A DNA stretch of 64,000 bases from an uncultured Bacteroidota bacterium (GCA_903838055.1 CAILWV010000044.1:1-64000), one strand, 5' to 3'; numbered from the stretch's first letter, positions 18,582 through 27,778 are shown. Notes: a model not told the origin generated them from the sequence alone. Translations and numbers: made by a program.

Positions 18582-19361
18582 ATGAAAAAAGTACTCTTAT
18601 GCATCTTCGGTTTACTAACTATTTCTAAAACAAAAGCACAAGGAAGAGATATAGTATACAATGAAAGTTCTAATATTATTGTTGTAGAACAAAGGCCTAA
18701 AATTTTTACTCTAGGTGTAAATTATGAGTTTGGAAACAAACAAATTCAAGGAGTTTACACCATAGATAATCATTTTTTTGGATTTGCTGCTTACAATTAT
18801 AATCACACAACAATAGAATATACTGCCTTTTTAGGCAGCAGAATTACAGAAGAAAACAACAATAATGGTTATAGTTTTGGTGGCGGATTTCAAAATTTTG
18901 GTCATGTTGGTAACTATAAAAATTTAGAAGTTTTAACTGGTTTTGAAAGACAAAATATTGCTGTAACCTCTTATTTTTCTAATAATATTAATTCATATAA
19001 TAGAGGGGATCAATATTTAGATGAAAAATATTATAAATTATTTACTCAGTTTACTATGATCAATAGTAAAAGGAAATCGGATTCGGGGATTTCATTGAAA
19101 ATATCCTATTTCAAATTCCTAAAAAACCCTACTTATAATAATGCGTCTAATTTTTTTATTACTCCATGTTATTCTTACAATTATAAACTATTAAAATCCA
19201 AATCTTTGCTACTAACCTCACAAATTGGGTTGTCTTTTGCATTACATAATTTTGAAAACTCCTACCAAGGGGATAATTTTTCTTTTTCTCAATCGGATTA
19301 TGTTCTTGGCGGAATATTAAAGTTCGGAATTCAATACAAATTTAATTTTAACAAGAAATAA
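18582..19361 (+). CDS. exported protein of unknown function
   Basis: The 259-residue protein has a signal peptide (MKKVLLCIFGLLTISKTKAQ). The mature part is rich in Asn, Tyr and Phe with amphipathic strands, and the C-terminus (LGGILKFGIQYKFNFNKK) resembles a closing barrel strand. It is probably another outer-membrane barrel, unrelated at sequence level to its upstream neighbour as far as I can see. It lies 3 bases after that gene and 1 base before the next, so the three are co-transcribed. Confidence 0.65.
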   Translation: MKKVLLCIFGLLTISKTKAQGRDIVYNESSNIIVVEQRPKIFTLGVNYEFGNKQIQGVYTIDNHFFGFAAYNYNHTTIEYTAFLGSRITEENNNNGYSFGGGFQNFGHVGNYKNLEVLTGFERQNIAVTSYFSNNINSYNRGDQYLDEKYYKLFTQFTMINSKRKSDSGISLKISYFKFLKNPTYNNASNFFITPCYSYNYKLLKSKSLLLTSQIGLSFALHNFENSYQGDNFSFSQSDYVLGGILKFGIQYKFNFNKK

Positions 19362-19362
19362 T

Positions 19363-19782
19363 ATGAAAACTATAATTCTATCATTATTAACAGTAATTTT
19401 TCTAACTAGTTGTTCTAAAGACATCAAAGAACAAGACCCAATTGTAGGAAAGTGGCATCTTAAACAATTTTTCAGAAACGATTCCTTAAAGGTATTAACG
19501 GAATGTGCATTATTGAAAACTATTGAATTTAAAAGTAATGGTTATTATACTGAAGAATATTTTATAAAAGATACCATATCAAACACCTGTGTGCCAAATG
19601 GAACTTCTGGATATAAATGGGGTAAAAATGGCAATCAATACACAATAGATAACGGAAGTTTGGTAAATCAAAACGATCAAATAAAGTTAGAAAACAATAA
19701 TTTAATTTATAGCTATGAAGGATGGCATTTCACATCTAATACAATAGTTACAAGTAATATTAAATTAATTTATCAAAAATAA
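19363..19782 (+). CDS. lipocalin-like lipoprotein
   Basis: The 139-residue protein has a lipobox (FLTSC, Cys17) and then the pattern IVGKWHLKQFF ... TIEFKSNGYYTEEY ... GYKWGKNGNQYTID. This resembles the small lipocalin-like lipoproteins that are abundant in Bacteroidota, with a GxW motif at the first strand. The ligand is unknown. It is third in a tight set with the two exported proteins upstream. Confidence 0.7.
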   Translation: MKTIILSLLTVIFLTSCSKDIKEQDPIVGKWHLKQFFRNDSLKVLTECALLKTIEFKSNGYYTEEYFIKDTISNTCVPNGTSGYKWGKNGNQYTIDNGSLVNQNDQIKLENNNLIYSYEGWHFTSNTIVTSNIKLIYQK

Positions 19783-19823
19783 AAACAGTCAGAAATATAT
19801 TGAAAACCTAGTAAAGAAAAAAC

Positions 19824-20480
19824 ATGAAAAAAATAATAGTAATATTTGTTGTAATCTTAAATTTAAGTTGTTCAAAAGACAAAGTGTCATCTGGTGATGG
19901 TTTACCATATTTTCAATTTTTGCCACAAGACGCTGATAAAATTATAAACTCAACCGAAGTTGGAAAAATATTGATTTATAAAAACCAAAATAACGATGAA
20001 TTGAAATTTAAAGTTTTGAAGAATGCAATAGAAAAGCAACTTGAAATCAGAGGAACTTTTGTAGTTGGCTCATATAAATATTTCTATTATGACGAGCAAA
20101 GAATTCAATTTGGAGATGTATTAGATGAACCAACCGAATATTATAGTTCATTAAGTTTTTTTATAAGTATAGCGAGACGTCCAAAAGTATTTCAATTAAA
20201 TCCAACTGTAATTTCAAATGAATCCATTTTAGTTGCGAATATAGGTTTACATCCTTTTGATAATTCTGAAAATGCTTTTTTAAATTACAGTGAACCATTA
20301 ATAAGTTTAACCATAAATTCACAAATTTTTACAAACGTTAGAAAAGTTACTTTACCTACAAATTTATATCCAAATCCAAACGCAACTTTAAAGGGTTTAA
20401 CAAGTATTTATTTTGACCAAAACAAAGGTTTAATTGGTTTTGATGATATTCAAAATAATGAATGGAGATTACAAAACTAA
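19824..20480 (+). CDS. lipoprotein of unknown function
   Basis: The 218-residue protein has a type II signal peptide with lipobox NLSC followed by SKD (Cys17). I recognise no domain. The start region is almost the same as that of the lipoprotein gene at 22110: both have CCTAGTAAA shortly before the ATG and an identical stretch of more than 20 bases from it. The products differ after the signal peptide. The end overlaps the longest form of the S41 peptidase ORF, but not the start I prefer for that gene. Confidence 0.62.
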   Translation: MKKIIVIFVVILNLSCSKDKVSSGDGLPYFQFLPQDADKIINSTEVGKILIYKNQNNDELKFKVLKNAIEKQLEIRGTFVVGSYKYFYYDEQRIQFGDVLDEPTEYYSSLSFFISIARRPKVFQLNPTVISNESILVANIGLHPFDNSENAFLNYSEPLISLTINSQIFTNVRKVTLPTNLYPNPNATLKGLTSIYFDQNKGLIGFDDIQNNEWRLQN

Positions 20481-20539
20481 AAATAATAACGATCTTTCAA
20501 CATCTGTTTCAAGAAATAACCACCCCAAAAAATAGAACA

Positions 20540-21976
20540 ATGAAAAAAGCAATTCTACTTTTTATTTTATTTTTAATCTCTGAAATATCATTTTCTCAGA
20601 CTTGTAATTGTGAAACTGAATTTAAATTTGTTTCCAAATATTACGAAAAAAATTTACCGAGTTTTAAAGATAACGTTAATTCAAGTAATAAGAAACAATA
20701 TAAAAAATTTAAAAAAGCACTTTTTAAAAAATCAAAAACCTCCAATTCAAAAATGAATTGCTTTAAATTGCTAACTTATTATGTAGAATATTTTAAGGAT
20801 AATCATTCAAGTATTTATATGCAAGACATTGATGTTAATGAAAAGGATGAAAAATCTTTGGAAAATTTTTTAAACTCTGAAACATACAAAACAAGAGAAT
20901 TTTATAAATTAAAAGAAACGGATTTAAAACAATTTGAACAAAACGATATTAGAGGAATTTACCAAAACATTGATTCTACAATTACAATTACAATAATTCC
21001 AAACAAAGATAATTTCAGAGAATATATCGGAGTAGTTACAGAATCAAAATCTAAACTTTGGAGAAAAGGACAAGTTAAAATTGAAATTAACAAAAACAGC
21101 AAAGGTGGATTTGAGGCATTTTATTATTCATATAAACACACATTAAAGTATTATCCTGATTACACTCTACAGAACGGAATATTAGGCGATTTTTGGTTTA
21201 AGAAATCATTAAAAAACAAAATAAATTACTCACACAATTTTGATAATAAAATTGAATATAAAACTCTTAATGATTCAATTTCTTATTTAAGAATTTCTTC
21301 TTTTAGTTCCGAACTCAATGCTAAAATTGATTCACTTTATAAAAAAGTAGAGTTTGAAATTCTTAAAAAGCCGTATTTAATAATTGATGTTAGAAATAAT
21401 GGTGGAGGAAGCGACGGAAATGTTTATCCTCTTTTAAAATATGTCTACACAAAACCTTTTCTTGACGATAAAGTAGAACTATATGTTACAAAAGACAATA
21501 TTAAAGTCTGGGAAAATTGGTATAAAGAAAAATCAAGAGACACCATAAATTACAGTAAACAAAATCAATTAGAATCTTTAGCTGAAATTGAAAAAATGAA
21601 AAACGCTAAAGATGGTACATTTATCCCGAGAGGTTCTTCAGAAAACAATATAATAAAACTTGATAAAGTAGAAACATATCCGAAAAAAGTCGCAATTATT
21701 GCTAATCGTTGGTGTGCTAGCTCTTGCGAATCATTATTGTTTTTTGCAAAGGAAAGTGATAAAAGTATAATTGTTGGAGAAAACTCCGGAGGCTATGTAG
21801 GTTATGGTGAAGTTGGTGAAATAGTCACACCTTGTTACAAATTTGATTTAACTTGCACTATGACACGATATGATAAACAAAGAGAATTTGAAGTTATAGG
21901 AATAAGTCCAAATTATAAATTAAATAATGACAAAAGTTGGATTGAACAAACAATGGAAATACTAGAAAAAAAATAA
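20540..21976 (+). CDS. S41 (C-terminal processing) family peptidase
   Basis: ATG 20540 gives a signal peptide (MKKAILLFILFLISEISFSQ); the longer ORF from 20462 would bury it. The 478-residue product has a C-terminal S41 core at about 255-475. LIIDVRNNGGGSDGN is the strand and Gly-rich turn typical of the family, ASSCESLLFFAKES should hold the nucleophilic serine, and VGENSGGYVGYGE follows. No PDZ domain is evident. It probably works in the periplasm or at the cell surface. The substrate is unknown. Confidence 0.82.
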   Translation: MKKAILLFILFLISEISFSQTCNCETEFKFVSKYYEKNLPSFKDNVNSSNKKQYKKFKKALFKKSKTSNSKMNCFKLLTYYVEYFKDNHSSIYMQDIDVNEKDEKSLENFLNSETYKTREFYKLKETDLKQFEQNDIRGIYQNIDSTITITIIPNKDNFREYIGVVTESKSKLWRKGQVKIEINKNSKGGFEAFYYSYKHTLKYYPDYTLQNGILGDFWFKKSLKNKINYSHNFDNKIEYKTLNDSISYLRISSFSSELNAKIDSLYKKVEFEILKKPYLIIDVRNNGGGSDGNVYPLLKYVYTKPFLDDKVELYVTKDNIKVWENWYKEKSRDTINYSKQNQLESLAEIEKMKNAKDGTFIPRGSSENNIIKLDKVETYPKKVAIIANRWCASSCESLLFFAKESDKSIIVGENSGGYVGYGEVGEIVTPCYKFDLTCTMTRYDKQREFEVIGISPNYKLNNDKSWIEQTMEILEKK

Positions 21977-22033
21977 ACTGATTTGCCAATAGTCGTTTCA
22001 AAAAAATGGCGTTTTTTGGGCTTAATTTAAAGT

Positions 22034-22041
22034 TAATTTTG
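22034..22041 (+). promoter_or_regulatory. candidate -7 box before the 22110 lipoprotein
   Basis: TAATTTTG matches TAnnTTTG, and TTG at 22016-22018 could be the -33 box (15-base spacer, slightly short). It lies 69 bases before the ATG in the 133-base gap after the peptidase gene. Confidence 0.4.
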
Positions 22042-22109
22042 TTTTTGTAAAGTTCAGTATTAACCTAAAGTTTAGGATTTCTTAATCCGCTAAACCTAGT
22101 AAAAAAATC

Positions 22110-22811
22110 ATGAAAAAAATAATAGTAATATCCACGTTGATTTTCACACTTTATAGTTGCTCAAATAATGAAGATAATTATGTTACAATAAGAGGACGTG
22201 TTGAAAGAGAAGTAAATGGGGAGGGAATTTCCAACCAAAAAGTTCTATTAGAAATAAATCAAGTTCACGGAACTGGTTATTGGTCATACACTTCAAAAGT
22301 TGACTCAAAAGAAGTAACAACTGATTCAAATGGAGATTTTAGTACATCAATGAAAAATGAGTCTAATACTTTTGTGTCAGTTATTAAATTACGAGATGAT
22401 AATTATACAGCTTATCAACTAACTAGCTATGATATTAATAAAAATTTAATATTGAAAGTAAATAAATTTTTAAAGTTCAAAATTTTTGTGAACAATACGA
22501 ATCCCTTTAATGCAAACGATTATGTATATGTTAGTTTTTTTTCTGGAGATGAACAAAGTTTTAGAACAAATATTGAAAATTTTGGTGTCCATAATAATTT
22601 CACTATTGCTACACCGGGTGACCCATCAATACAAAATACTTCTTGGAATGGGACCAATGTAAATTCTATTGTATATTATAATGTTCCCGAAAATGCCGAT
22701 ACACATAAAGTTAATTGGCAGAAAGAAAAAAATGGAATTGAAACAAGTGGAGTTACATTAGAAATTCCATTTCAAGAAAATCAAATAAATGAATATCACT
22801 TTGATTATTAA
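22110..22811 (+). CDS. lipoprotein with a carboxypeptidase-regulatory-like domain
   Basis: The 233-residue protein has a lipobox (LYSC, Cys17). Residues 26-85 read like a carboxypeptidase-regulatory-like/Ig-type beta-sandwich: ITIRGRV-type start (here VTIRGRVEREVNG), then a strand pair and TTDSNGDFSTSM. The rest is beta-rich with no family I recognise. It is the last gene of the accessory block and is followed by a 166-base AT-rich gap before a convergent gene. Its leader resembles that of the gene at 19824. Confidence 0.65.
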   Translation: MKKIIVISTLIFTLYSCSNNEDNYVTIRGRVEREVNGEGISNQKVLLEINQVHGTGYWSYTSKVDSKEVTTDSNGDFSTSMKNESNTFVSVIKLRDDNYTAYQLTSYDINKNLILKVNKFLKFKIFVNNTNPFNANDYVYVSFFSGDEQSFRTNIENFGVHNNFTIATPGDPSIQNTSWNGTNVNSIVYYNVPENADTHKVNWQKEKNGIETSGVTLEIPFQENQINEYHFDY

Positions 22812-22977
22812 ATAAATGAATTTGAAAATAACAGCTATTTTACATCAACCATTTTTGAGAAATTGTTAGATTTTAGAATTATCAGAACTGTTTTTTGCCA
22901 CTAAATTTTGTTTTTAATAATATTCTAAATTTTTGAAAATCAGAAAATTAATGAAGCTCAGATAATTTAAAAATAAT

Positions 22978-23487
22978 TTAAACAAACAACGCTTTTAATT
23001 CGGTAGCATCGTGTGGGTTCATTTTTCCGGCAAGAACTAGACTCAATTGTTTTCTTCTTAAAGCAGCATCAAAGCGCAATTTTTCTTCTTCCGATTGCGG
23101 TTCTAGTGCAGGTACCGAAACAGGATTCCCCGTTTCATCTACCGCTACAAAGGTATAAATTGCCTCGTTTGCCTTGGCTCTAATTCCAGATTCTCTATCT
23201 TCAATCCAAACATCTAAATAAATTTCCATAGATGAGGTAAATGCTCTAGAAACCTTGGCTTCTATAGTTACAACACTTCCTAGAGGGATAGAGCGGTTAA
23301 AAGCTACGTGGTTTACAGATGCTGTCACTACAATTCTTCGAGAGTGTCTTCGGGCAGCAATACTAGCAGCACGATCCATTCTAGCTAGTAATTCACCTCC
23401 AAAAAGATTGTTTAAAGGATTGGTTTCACCAGGCAATACCAAATCAGTAAGTATCGTTAAGGAATCTATAGGATGTTTTGGAGTCAT
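22978..23487 (-). CDS. acyl-CoA thioesterase (hotdog fold)
   Basis: The 169-residue protein matches the YciA/BACH type of acyl-CoA hydrolase: LVLPGETNPLNNLFGGELLARMDRAA places the conserved Asn and Asp of the hotdog active site, and VTASVNHVAFNRSIPLGSVV follows. It hydrolyses acyl-CoA to free acid and CoA in the cytoplasm. It is a single gene on the minus strand. The acyl chain length cannot be read from sequence. Confidence 0.9.
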   Translation of the reverse strand: MTPKHPIDSLTILTDLVLPGETNPLNNLFGGELLARMDRAASIAARRHSRRIVVTASVNHVAFNRSIPLGSVVTIEAKVSRAFTSSMEIYLDVWIEDRESGIRAKANEAIYTFVAVDETGNPVSVPALEPQSEEEKLRFDAALRRKQLSLVLAGKMNPHDATELKALFV

Positions 23488-23549
23488 TTTGTTTTTTTAC
23501 AAAGGTATTTATTTTAATGATACTAGTTTTCAAAAAAATTAACACCCAG

Positions 23550-23614
23550 TTTGTCATTCCGTACGAATCCCACTACGCTTGGTGCAATAGAGGAGATTCC
23601 TACGGAATGACAAA
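23550..23614. repeat. inverted repeat with GTCATTCCGTA arms
   Basis: A perfect 14-bp inverted repeat, TTTGTCATTCCGTA (23550-23563) with its complement (23601-23614), encloses 37 bases that are more GC-rich than the surroundings. It matches the look of a widespread Bacteroidota intergenic element. It lies between two minus-strand genes. Confidence 0.7.
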
Positions 23615-23618
23615 AGTG

Positions 23619-23692
23619 AGTTTGAAAATTCGTGCAATTCTGCAAACAATATAATTTGTGAAAATTCGTGCAATTCGTGTTTCAAAAAACCA
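23619..23692. repeat. direct repeats of the AATTCGTG family
   Basis: The sequence GAAAATTCGTGCAATTC occurs twice (about 23623-23639 and 23659-23675) in this gap. The same AATTCGTG/CACGAATT words recur in gaps near 37140, 42815 and 54107, so this is one member of a dispersed family. Confidence 0.65.
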
Positions 23693-23701
23693 TAAAACCA
23701 A

Positions 23702-23725
23702 AAAATCCCGATATTTCGGGATTTT
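23702..23725 (-). terminator. terminator of the SPOR-domain gene
   Basis: AAAATCCCGA (23702-23711) pairs perfectly with TCGGGATTTT (23716-23725) around a 4-base loop, directly at the stop codon of the minus-strand gene, with a T run in that direction. Confidence 0.7.
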
Positions 23726-23726
23726 A

Positions 23727-24671
23727 TTATAGTTCTTCAATCAACAACCAAGCATCCGGATTGTGTGATTCTTTTATTTTTTGCATTTCAGTTTGTGCTT
23801 CAGCATACGAAGAAAAACTTTTGTAGATAACAGGGTATAAACCGTGTTGATTTTTACCAATCTTTTTAGCCGGATATCCTAAATGAATAAGTTCATCATA
23901 CATAAAATTGGCATTCTCTTCTTTAAGAAATGCACCCGCTACAATATGATACGGCATTTTACTATCTTTTACAGTTAACGTAACTGCAGGAAGTGGATTA
24001 GAAATAAAAAAAGTTGCCTCTTGAATTTTTTGTTCTACTTGTTTTTGAACTTTAGTTTGAACCGCTAAAGTTTCCTCTTGTATTTTTTGTTGGTAATAGT
24101 TATTTCCTAAAACTCCACCAGCACCAAGTAAACCAGCACTTATGACAAAAATAGCAGCATATTTAAAGAATGGATTAGAATTTGGTTCGTTAGGAACTAA
24201 TTCAATTGGGTCTTTTTCTTCTTGTTGTTCTTCAATTTGCTGCAATACTTCTCTTTTTATAGCAGGAGAAACATAAGAAGTTAAACCAAAAGAGTCTGTT
24301 AAATAATTTATAGAATCTGAAGGGGTGAAAACTAGATTTTTTTCAGCATTTAAAGAAAAATCTCCAATATTTTTTAGGTTAATTGTTCCAAATTCATGTA
24401 ACTTAGATTTCCAATTAAGCACTTGGTTTTCAATAATGGAAACCGCAGAGTCATAAGATATCTTTTCAGATTGAGCCATATGATTAGCTAATAATCCGTC
24501 GTTATTTTTCAAATACGAATTAAAAGAAATCATTTTTTTAGGAGGATAAAACGAGTGTAACCCTTCTTGCAATTGAGCTGATTGAATTTCGGTTAAAAAT
24601 GCACCAAATCCAGGAACGGTAACACATTGGTACCGATATAGTAATTGCGAAATGTATAAATCTGTCTTCAT
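23727..24671 (-). CDS. HU/CCDC81-like and SPOR domain membrane protein
   Basis: The 314-residue protein has an N-terminal part (about 1-125) resembling the HU-CCDC81 domains of Bacteroidota (YISQLLYRYQCVTVPGFGAFL), one membrane helix (about 170-190), a short coiled coil and a C-terminal SPOR domain (about 235-310, PYHIVAGAFLKEENANFMYDEL). SPOR domains bind denuded glycan strands at the septum, so a division-site role is likely. The ORF is open to a GTG at 24677, but that codon lies in the promoter, so I use ATG 24671. Confidence 0.85.
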   Translation of the reverse strand: MKTDLYISQLLYRYQCVTVPGFGAFLTEIQSAQLQEGLHSFYPPKKMISFNSYLKNNDGLLANHMAQSEKISYDSAVSIIENQVLNWKSKLHEFGTINLKNIGDFSLNAEKNLVFTPSDSINYLTDSFGLTSYVSPAIKREVLQQIEEQQEEKDPIELVPNEPNSNPFFKYAAIFVISAGLLGAGGVLGNNYYQQKIQEETLAVQTKVQKQVEQKIQEATFFISNPLPAVTLTVKDSKMPYHIVAGAFLKEENANFMYDELIHLGYPAKKIGKNQHGLYPVIYKSFSSYAEAQTEMQKIKESHNPDAWLLIEEL

Positions 24672-24676
24672 AAACA

Positions 24677-24707
24677 CAAATTTAAGGATTTATAGGAAAG
24701 CGCAAAA
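24677..24707 (-). promoter_or_regulatory. promoter of the SPOR-domain gene
   Basis: Read on the minus strand, TTTTG (24707-24703) and TAAATTTG (24684-24677) match the -33 and -7 boxes with an 18-base spacer. Transcription would start at or next to the ATG at 24671, giving a nearly leaderless message. Confidence 0.6.
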
Positions 24708-24773
24708 CTTTATCAACAAATTTTGTTAACAATTTTAAATTATTCCTTATTTTTATACTATACAAGATATTAA

Positions 24774-25880
24774 ATGAACGAAACCGAACTAGTACACCAA
24801 TTAGCATTATTAAAAATAGAAGGTGTTGGAGATATTGTAGCTAAAAAACTTATTAATCATTGTGGCTCAGCCGAAAAAGTATTCCATTCCAAACCTGATT
24901 TTTTAAAAACTATTGATGGTGTTGGAACAGTGTTACTGAAAAAGTTAAAAGATAAGTCCGTTTTGGAGCTTGCTAAAAAAGAATTGCAATTCATCAAAGA
25001 CAATTCTATTTCCTGCTGTTCTTATTTAGATGAAAATTATCCTGATCGCTTGAAACATTGTATTGACGGTCCTTTACTATTGTTTTCATCGGGAAATATT
25101 AATTGGAATACTCGAAAAGTAATAAGTATTGTAGGCACACGACAAGTTTCTGCTTATGGTATTGATTTTTGTAAAAAATTAATTCAAGATCTTGCTCCAC
25201 TAAATCCTATTATTGTTAGCGGATTTGCCTATGGAGTTGATATTATTGCCCACCAAGCAGCAATGGATAATAACCTTCAAACTATAGCTGTTTTGGCTCA
25301 TGGAATGAATCAAATATATCCTAAACAGCATAAAAAGTATTGTGCAAAAATGGAGAAGAATGGAGGTTTCCTGACCGAATTTTGGAGTACTTCTAACCCC
25401 GAAAAAGAGAATTTTGTGAAACGAAACCGAATTGTTGCAGGAATTTCTGAAGCAACGATTGTAATTGAAAGTGCTGAAAAAGGGGGCTCCCTAATTACTG
25501 CATTATTAGCTAACGATTATAACAGGGATGTTTTTGCAGTACCAGGAAGGTCTAATGATAAATTCAGCCAAGGTTGTAATAATTTGATAAAAACGCAACG
25601 CGCTCATTTATTGACTTCGGCAGCAGATATTTTATATATCCTGAATTGGGAAATTGAAAAAAAAGAAGATAATCAAGGCATTCAAAAAAAACTATTTGTT
25701 TCTCTTGATGAAATAGAACAGAAAATTTATGACTATTTACTTCAAAATGGGAAAACTGAAATTGATATAATTGCGCTCGACTGTAACTTCCCAGTTTTTA
25801 GAACCGCTTCCTTCTTAATAAATATGGAATTAAAAGGGGTAATACGTCCACTACCAGGAAAATTATTTGAAGCAATTTAA
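24774..25880 (+). CDS. dprA: DNA-processing protein DprA
   Basis: The 368-residue protein has N-terminal helix-hairpin-helix motifs (KIEGVGDIVAKKLI, TIDGVGTVLLKKL), the DprA/Smf Rossmann core at about 75-285 (SIVGTRQVSAYG, SGFAYGVDIIAHQAA, ESAEKGGSLITA) and a C-terminal winged-helix section. DprA loads RecA onto incoming single-stranded DNA during natural transformation. Length is typical for the three-domain form. It starts 97 bases from the divergent SPOR gene. Confidence 0.95.
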   Translation: MNETELVHQLALLKIEGVGDIVAKKLINHCGSAEKVFHSKPDFLKTIDGVGTVLLKKLKDKSVLELAKKELQFIKDNSISCCSYLDENYPDRLKHCIDGPLLLFSSGNINWNTRKVISIVGTRQVSAYGIDFCKKLIQDLAPLNPIIVSGFAYGVDIIAHQAAMDNNLQTIAVLAHGMNQIYPKQHKKYCAKMEKNGGFLTEFWSTSNPEKENFVKRNRIVAGISEATIVIESAEKGGSLITALLANDYNRDVFAVPGRSNDKFSQGCNNLIKTQRAHLLTSAADILYILNWEIEKKEDNQGIQKKLFVSLDEIEQKIYDYLLQNGKTEIDIIALDCNFPVFRTASFLINMELKGVIRPLPGKLFEAI

Positions 25881-25922
25881 CTATTAACTTCTAAATAATT
25901 TAGGTCAAAACAATTAAAATTA

Positions 25923-25930
25923 TATTTTTG
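25923..25930 (+). promoter_or_regulatory. -7 box before the 25953 gene
   Basis: TATTTTTG matches TAnnTTTG and lies 22 bases before the ATG. I see no strong -33 partner. Confidence 0.45.
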
Positions 25931-25952
25931 CTTTTCACTATTTTTAGACCTT

Positions 25953-26798
25953 ATGAATATTATTGAATTATTTGAAGCGGCAGGAATTTATCAAGAAAAC
26001 GCAACCGAATTTATATTAGAAGATTCAAAGAAAGTTTCTAAATATATGGATTCACTAAAAGAACAAAATCCAAATATTGATACTACGCTTGCAACTAGAT
26101 TGAATGAAGCATTACAAGATTATCCAAATGAACTTTGGTTTATTGCTTATAATAGAATCCTTTACAATTTTTTTGCCAAAACAAATCATACTCGAAGTAG
26201 ATTCAGTACCGATAGAATTGTAAAAGTAAGTCATCAAGCAATACATACATTTATAGAGAAGTTTTTGCTAGAAGATTTAGATTCCTATTTTGAACAAAAA
26301 ATAACTCAAAATAAGTTTGAAGAAATAGATGATTTTCTCGTTGTAAAAGAATATTTACCAAAACGATCTTTGGATAAATTAGAAACAAAAATTTCAGAAA
26401 AATTCGATTTTATATTGAATATGCTAGATCAAAATCCATTGGAGATAGAAGTTATCCGCATTAATTTTATTAAATATCGAAGTTTTTACGATTTACTTTC
26501 TCAATTTAAATCACCGGAAATTGACGAAAAAATAAAAATGTTATTATCAAAATTTTCGTCGTTATCTAATTTCGCAATCCAAACAGAATTCAATAATCCG
26601 ATGCGAATGGTAATGGCTAATTACAAAACCGATGATCACGATTTAGCCAATCTATTAAAGAACAATAAAGAAGAAGCTATTGCAAGAACTCAAAAATTTT
26701 CACCTAGCAGCAGTTCGGCCTTGACTACAGGTGGTTCAATTGCAATTGTTTTAATTGTTATTCGCCTGATTTTATTAATGGTGCGTTGTAATCAATAA
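25953..26798 (+). CDS. protein of unknown function with a C-terminal membrane helix
   Basis: The 281-residue protein is mostly helical and charged, with a single hydrophobic segment at about 258-277 and a very short tail after it. This would anchor a cytoplasmic domain by its C-terminus. I recognise no family. It has its own candidate promoter and converges with trpS, with 8 bases between the stops. Confidence 0.65.
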   Translation: MNIIELFEAAGIYQENATEFILEDSKKVSKYMDSLKEQNPNIDTTLATRLNEALQDYPNELWFIAYNRILYNFFAKTNHTRSRFSTDRIVKVSHQAIHTFIEKFLLEDLDSYFEQKITQNKFEEIDDFLVVKEYLPKRSLDKLETKISEKFDFILNMLDQNPLEIEVIRINFIKYRSFYDLLSQFKSPEIDEKIKMLLSKFSSLSNFAIQTEFNNPMRMVMANYKTDDHDLANLLKNNKEEAIARTQKFSPSSSSALTTGGSIAIVLIVIRLILLMVRCNQ

Positions 26799-26806
26799 CT
26801 TATAGT

Positions 26807-27778
26807 TTACTCAAACCCAAGTTTTACTCTAACTTTTTGTAATACTTCATTAGCAACTTGATGTGCTTTAGCGGCACCTAATTTTAGTAACGCATCTACT
26901 TCGTTACGATTGGAAATAAAGTAATTATATTTTTCTCTTTCGGATTTAAATTTTTCACAAATAAGTTCAAAAAGTGCTTGTTTAGCATGGCCATACCCAT
27001 AATTTCCACCAAGATAATTTTGTCTCATGGTTGCAACTTCCGTTTCTGTAGCTAGCAATTTATATATGCCAAATACGTTACAAGTATCCGGATTTTTAGG
27101 ATCTTCTAGAGGCGTGCTATCACTTTCAATTCCCATAACCTGTTTACGCAATGCTTTATCATCCATGAAAATATTGATAAGATTGCCTCGAGATTTGCTC
27201 ATTTTTTGTCCGTCAGTACCAGGAATATACATAGTTTCTTCTTGTACTTTACCTTCTGGAATTACAAATGTTTCCCCCATTTGGTGGTTAAATCTTGATG
27301 CTACATCTCGGGTAATTTCTATGTGTTGCAATTGGTCTTTTCCAACAGGAACAAAATTTGCATCGTATAATAAAATATCGGCAGCCATTAACATAGGATA
27401 AGAAAAAAGTCCTGCATTTACATCGTCTAAACGATCGGCTTTATCCTTAAAGGAGTGGGCTAATTTTAATCGTTGGTATGGGAAAAAACAACTCAAATAC
27501 CAAGATAATTCGGCAGTCTGAGGCACATCACTTTGTCTGTAAAAAGTCACTTTGTTAACGTCCAATCCACAAGCTAACCATGCAGCTGCTGTGCTATAAG
27601 TGTTATTGCGAAGGGTTTCACCATCTTTTATTTGCGTAATCGAATGTAAATCGGCAATGAAAAGAAACGATTCATTATTTGGATTTTCAGATAATTCAAT
27701 TGCAGGGATAATTGCTCCCAATAAGTTTCCTAAATGAGGGGTTCCAGTGCTTTGAACTCCGGTGAGTATTTTTGCCAT
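26807..27778 (-). CDS. trpS: tryptophanyl-tRNA synthetase
   Basis: The 323-residue class I synthetase charges tRNA-Trp. The HIGH-type signature is TPHLGNLLGA near residue 13, and the KMSKS loop is GQKMSKSRGN near 195. The family pattern GLFSYPMLMAADILLYDANFVPVGKDQLQH is also present, in pieces, at about 120-150. Length and start are standard. Confidence 0.97.
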   Translation of the reverse strand: MAKILTGVQSTGTPHLGNLLGAIIPAIELSENPNNESFLFIADLHSITQIKDGETLRNNTYSTAAAWLACGLDVNKVTFYRQSDVPQTAELSWYLSCFFPYQRLKLAHSFKDKADRLDDVNAGLFSYPMLMAADILLYDANFVPVGKDQLQHIEITRDVASRFNHQMGETFVIPEGKVQEETMYIPGTDGQKMSKSRGNLINIFMDDKALRKQVMGIESDSTPLEDPKNPDTCNVFGIYKLLATETEVATMRQNYLGGNYGYGHAKQALFELICEKFKSEREKYNYFISNRNEVDALLKLGAAKAHQVANEVLQKVRVKLGFE

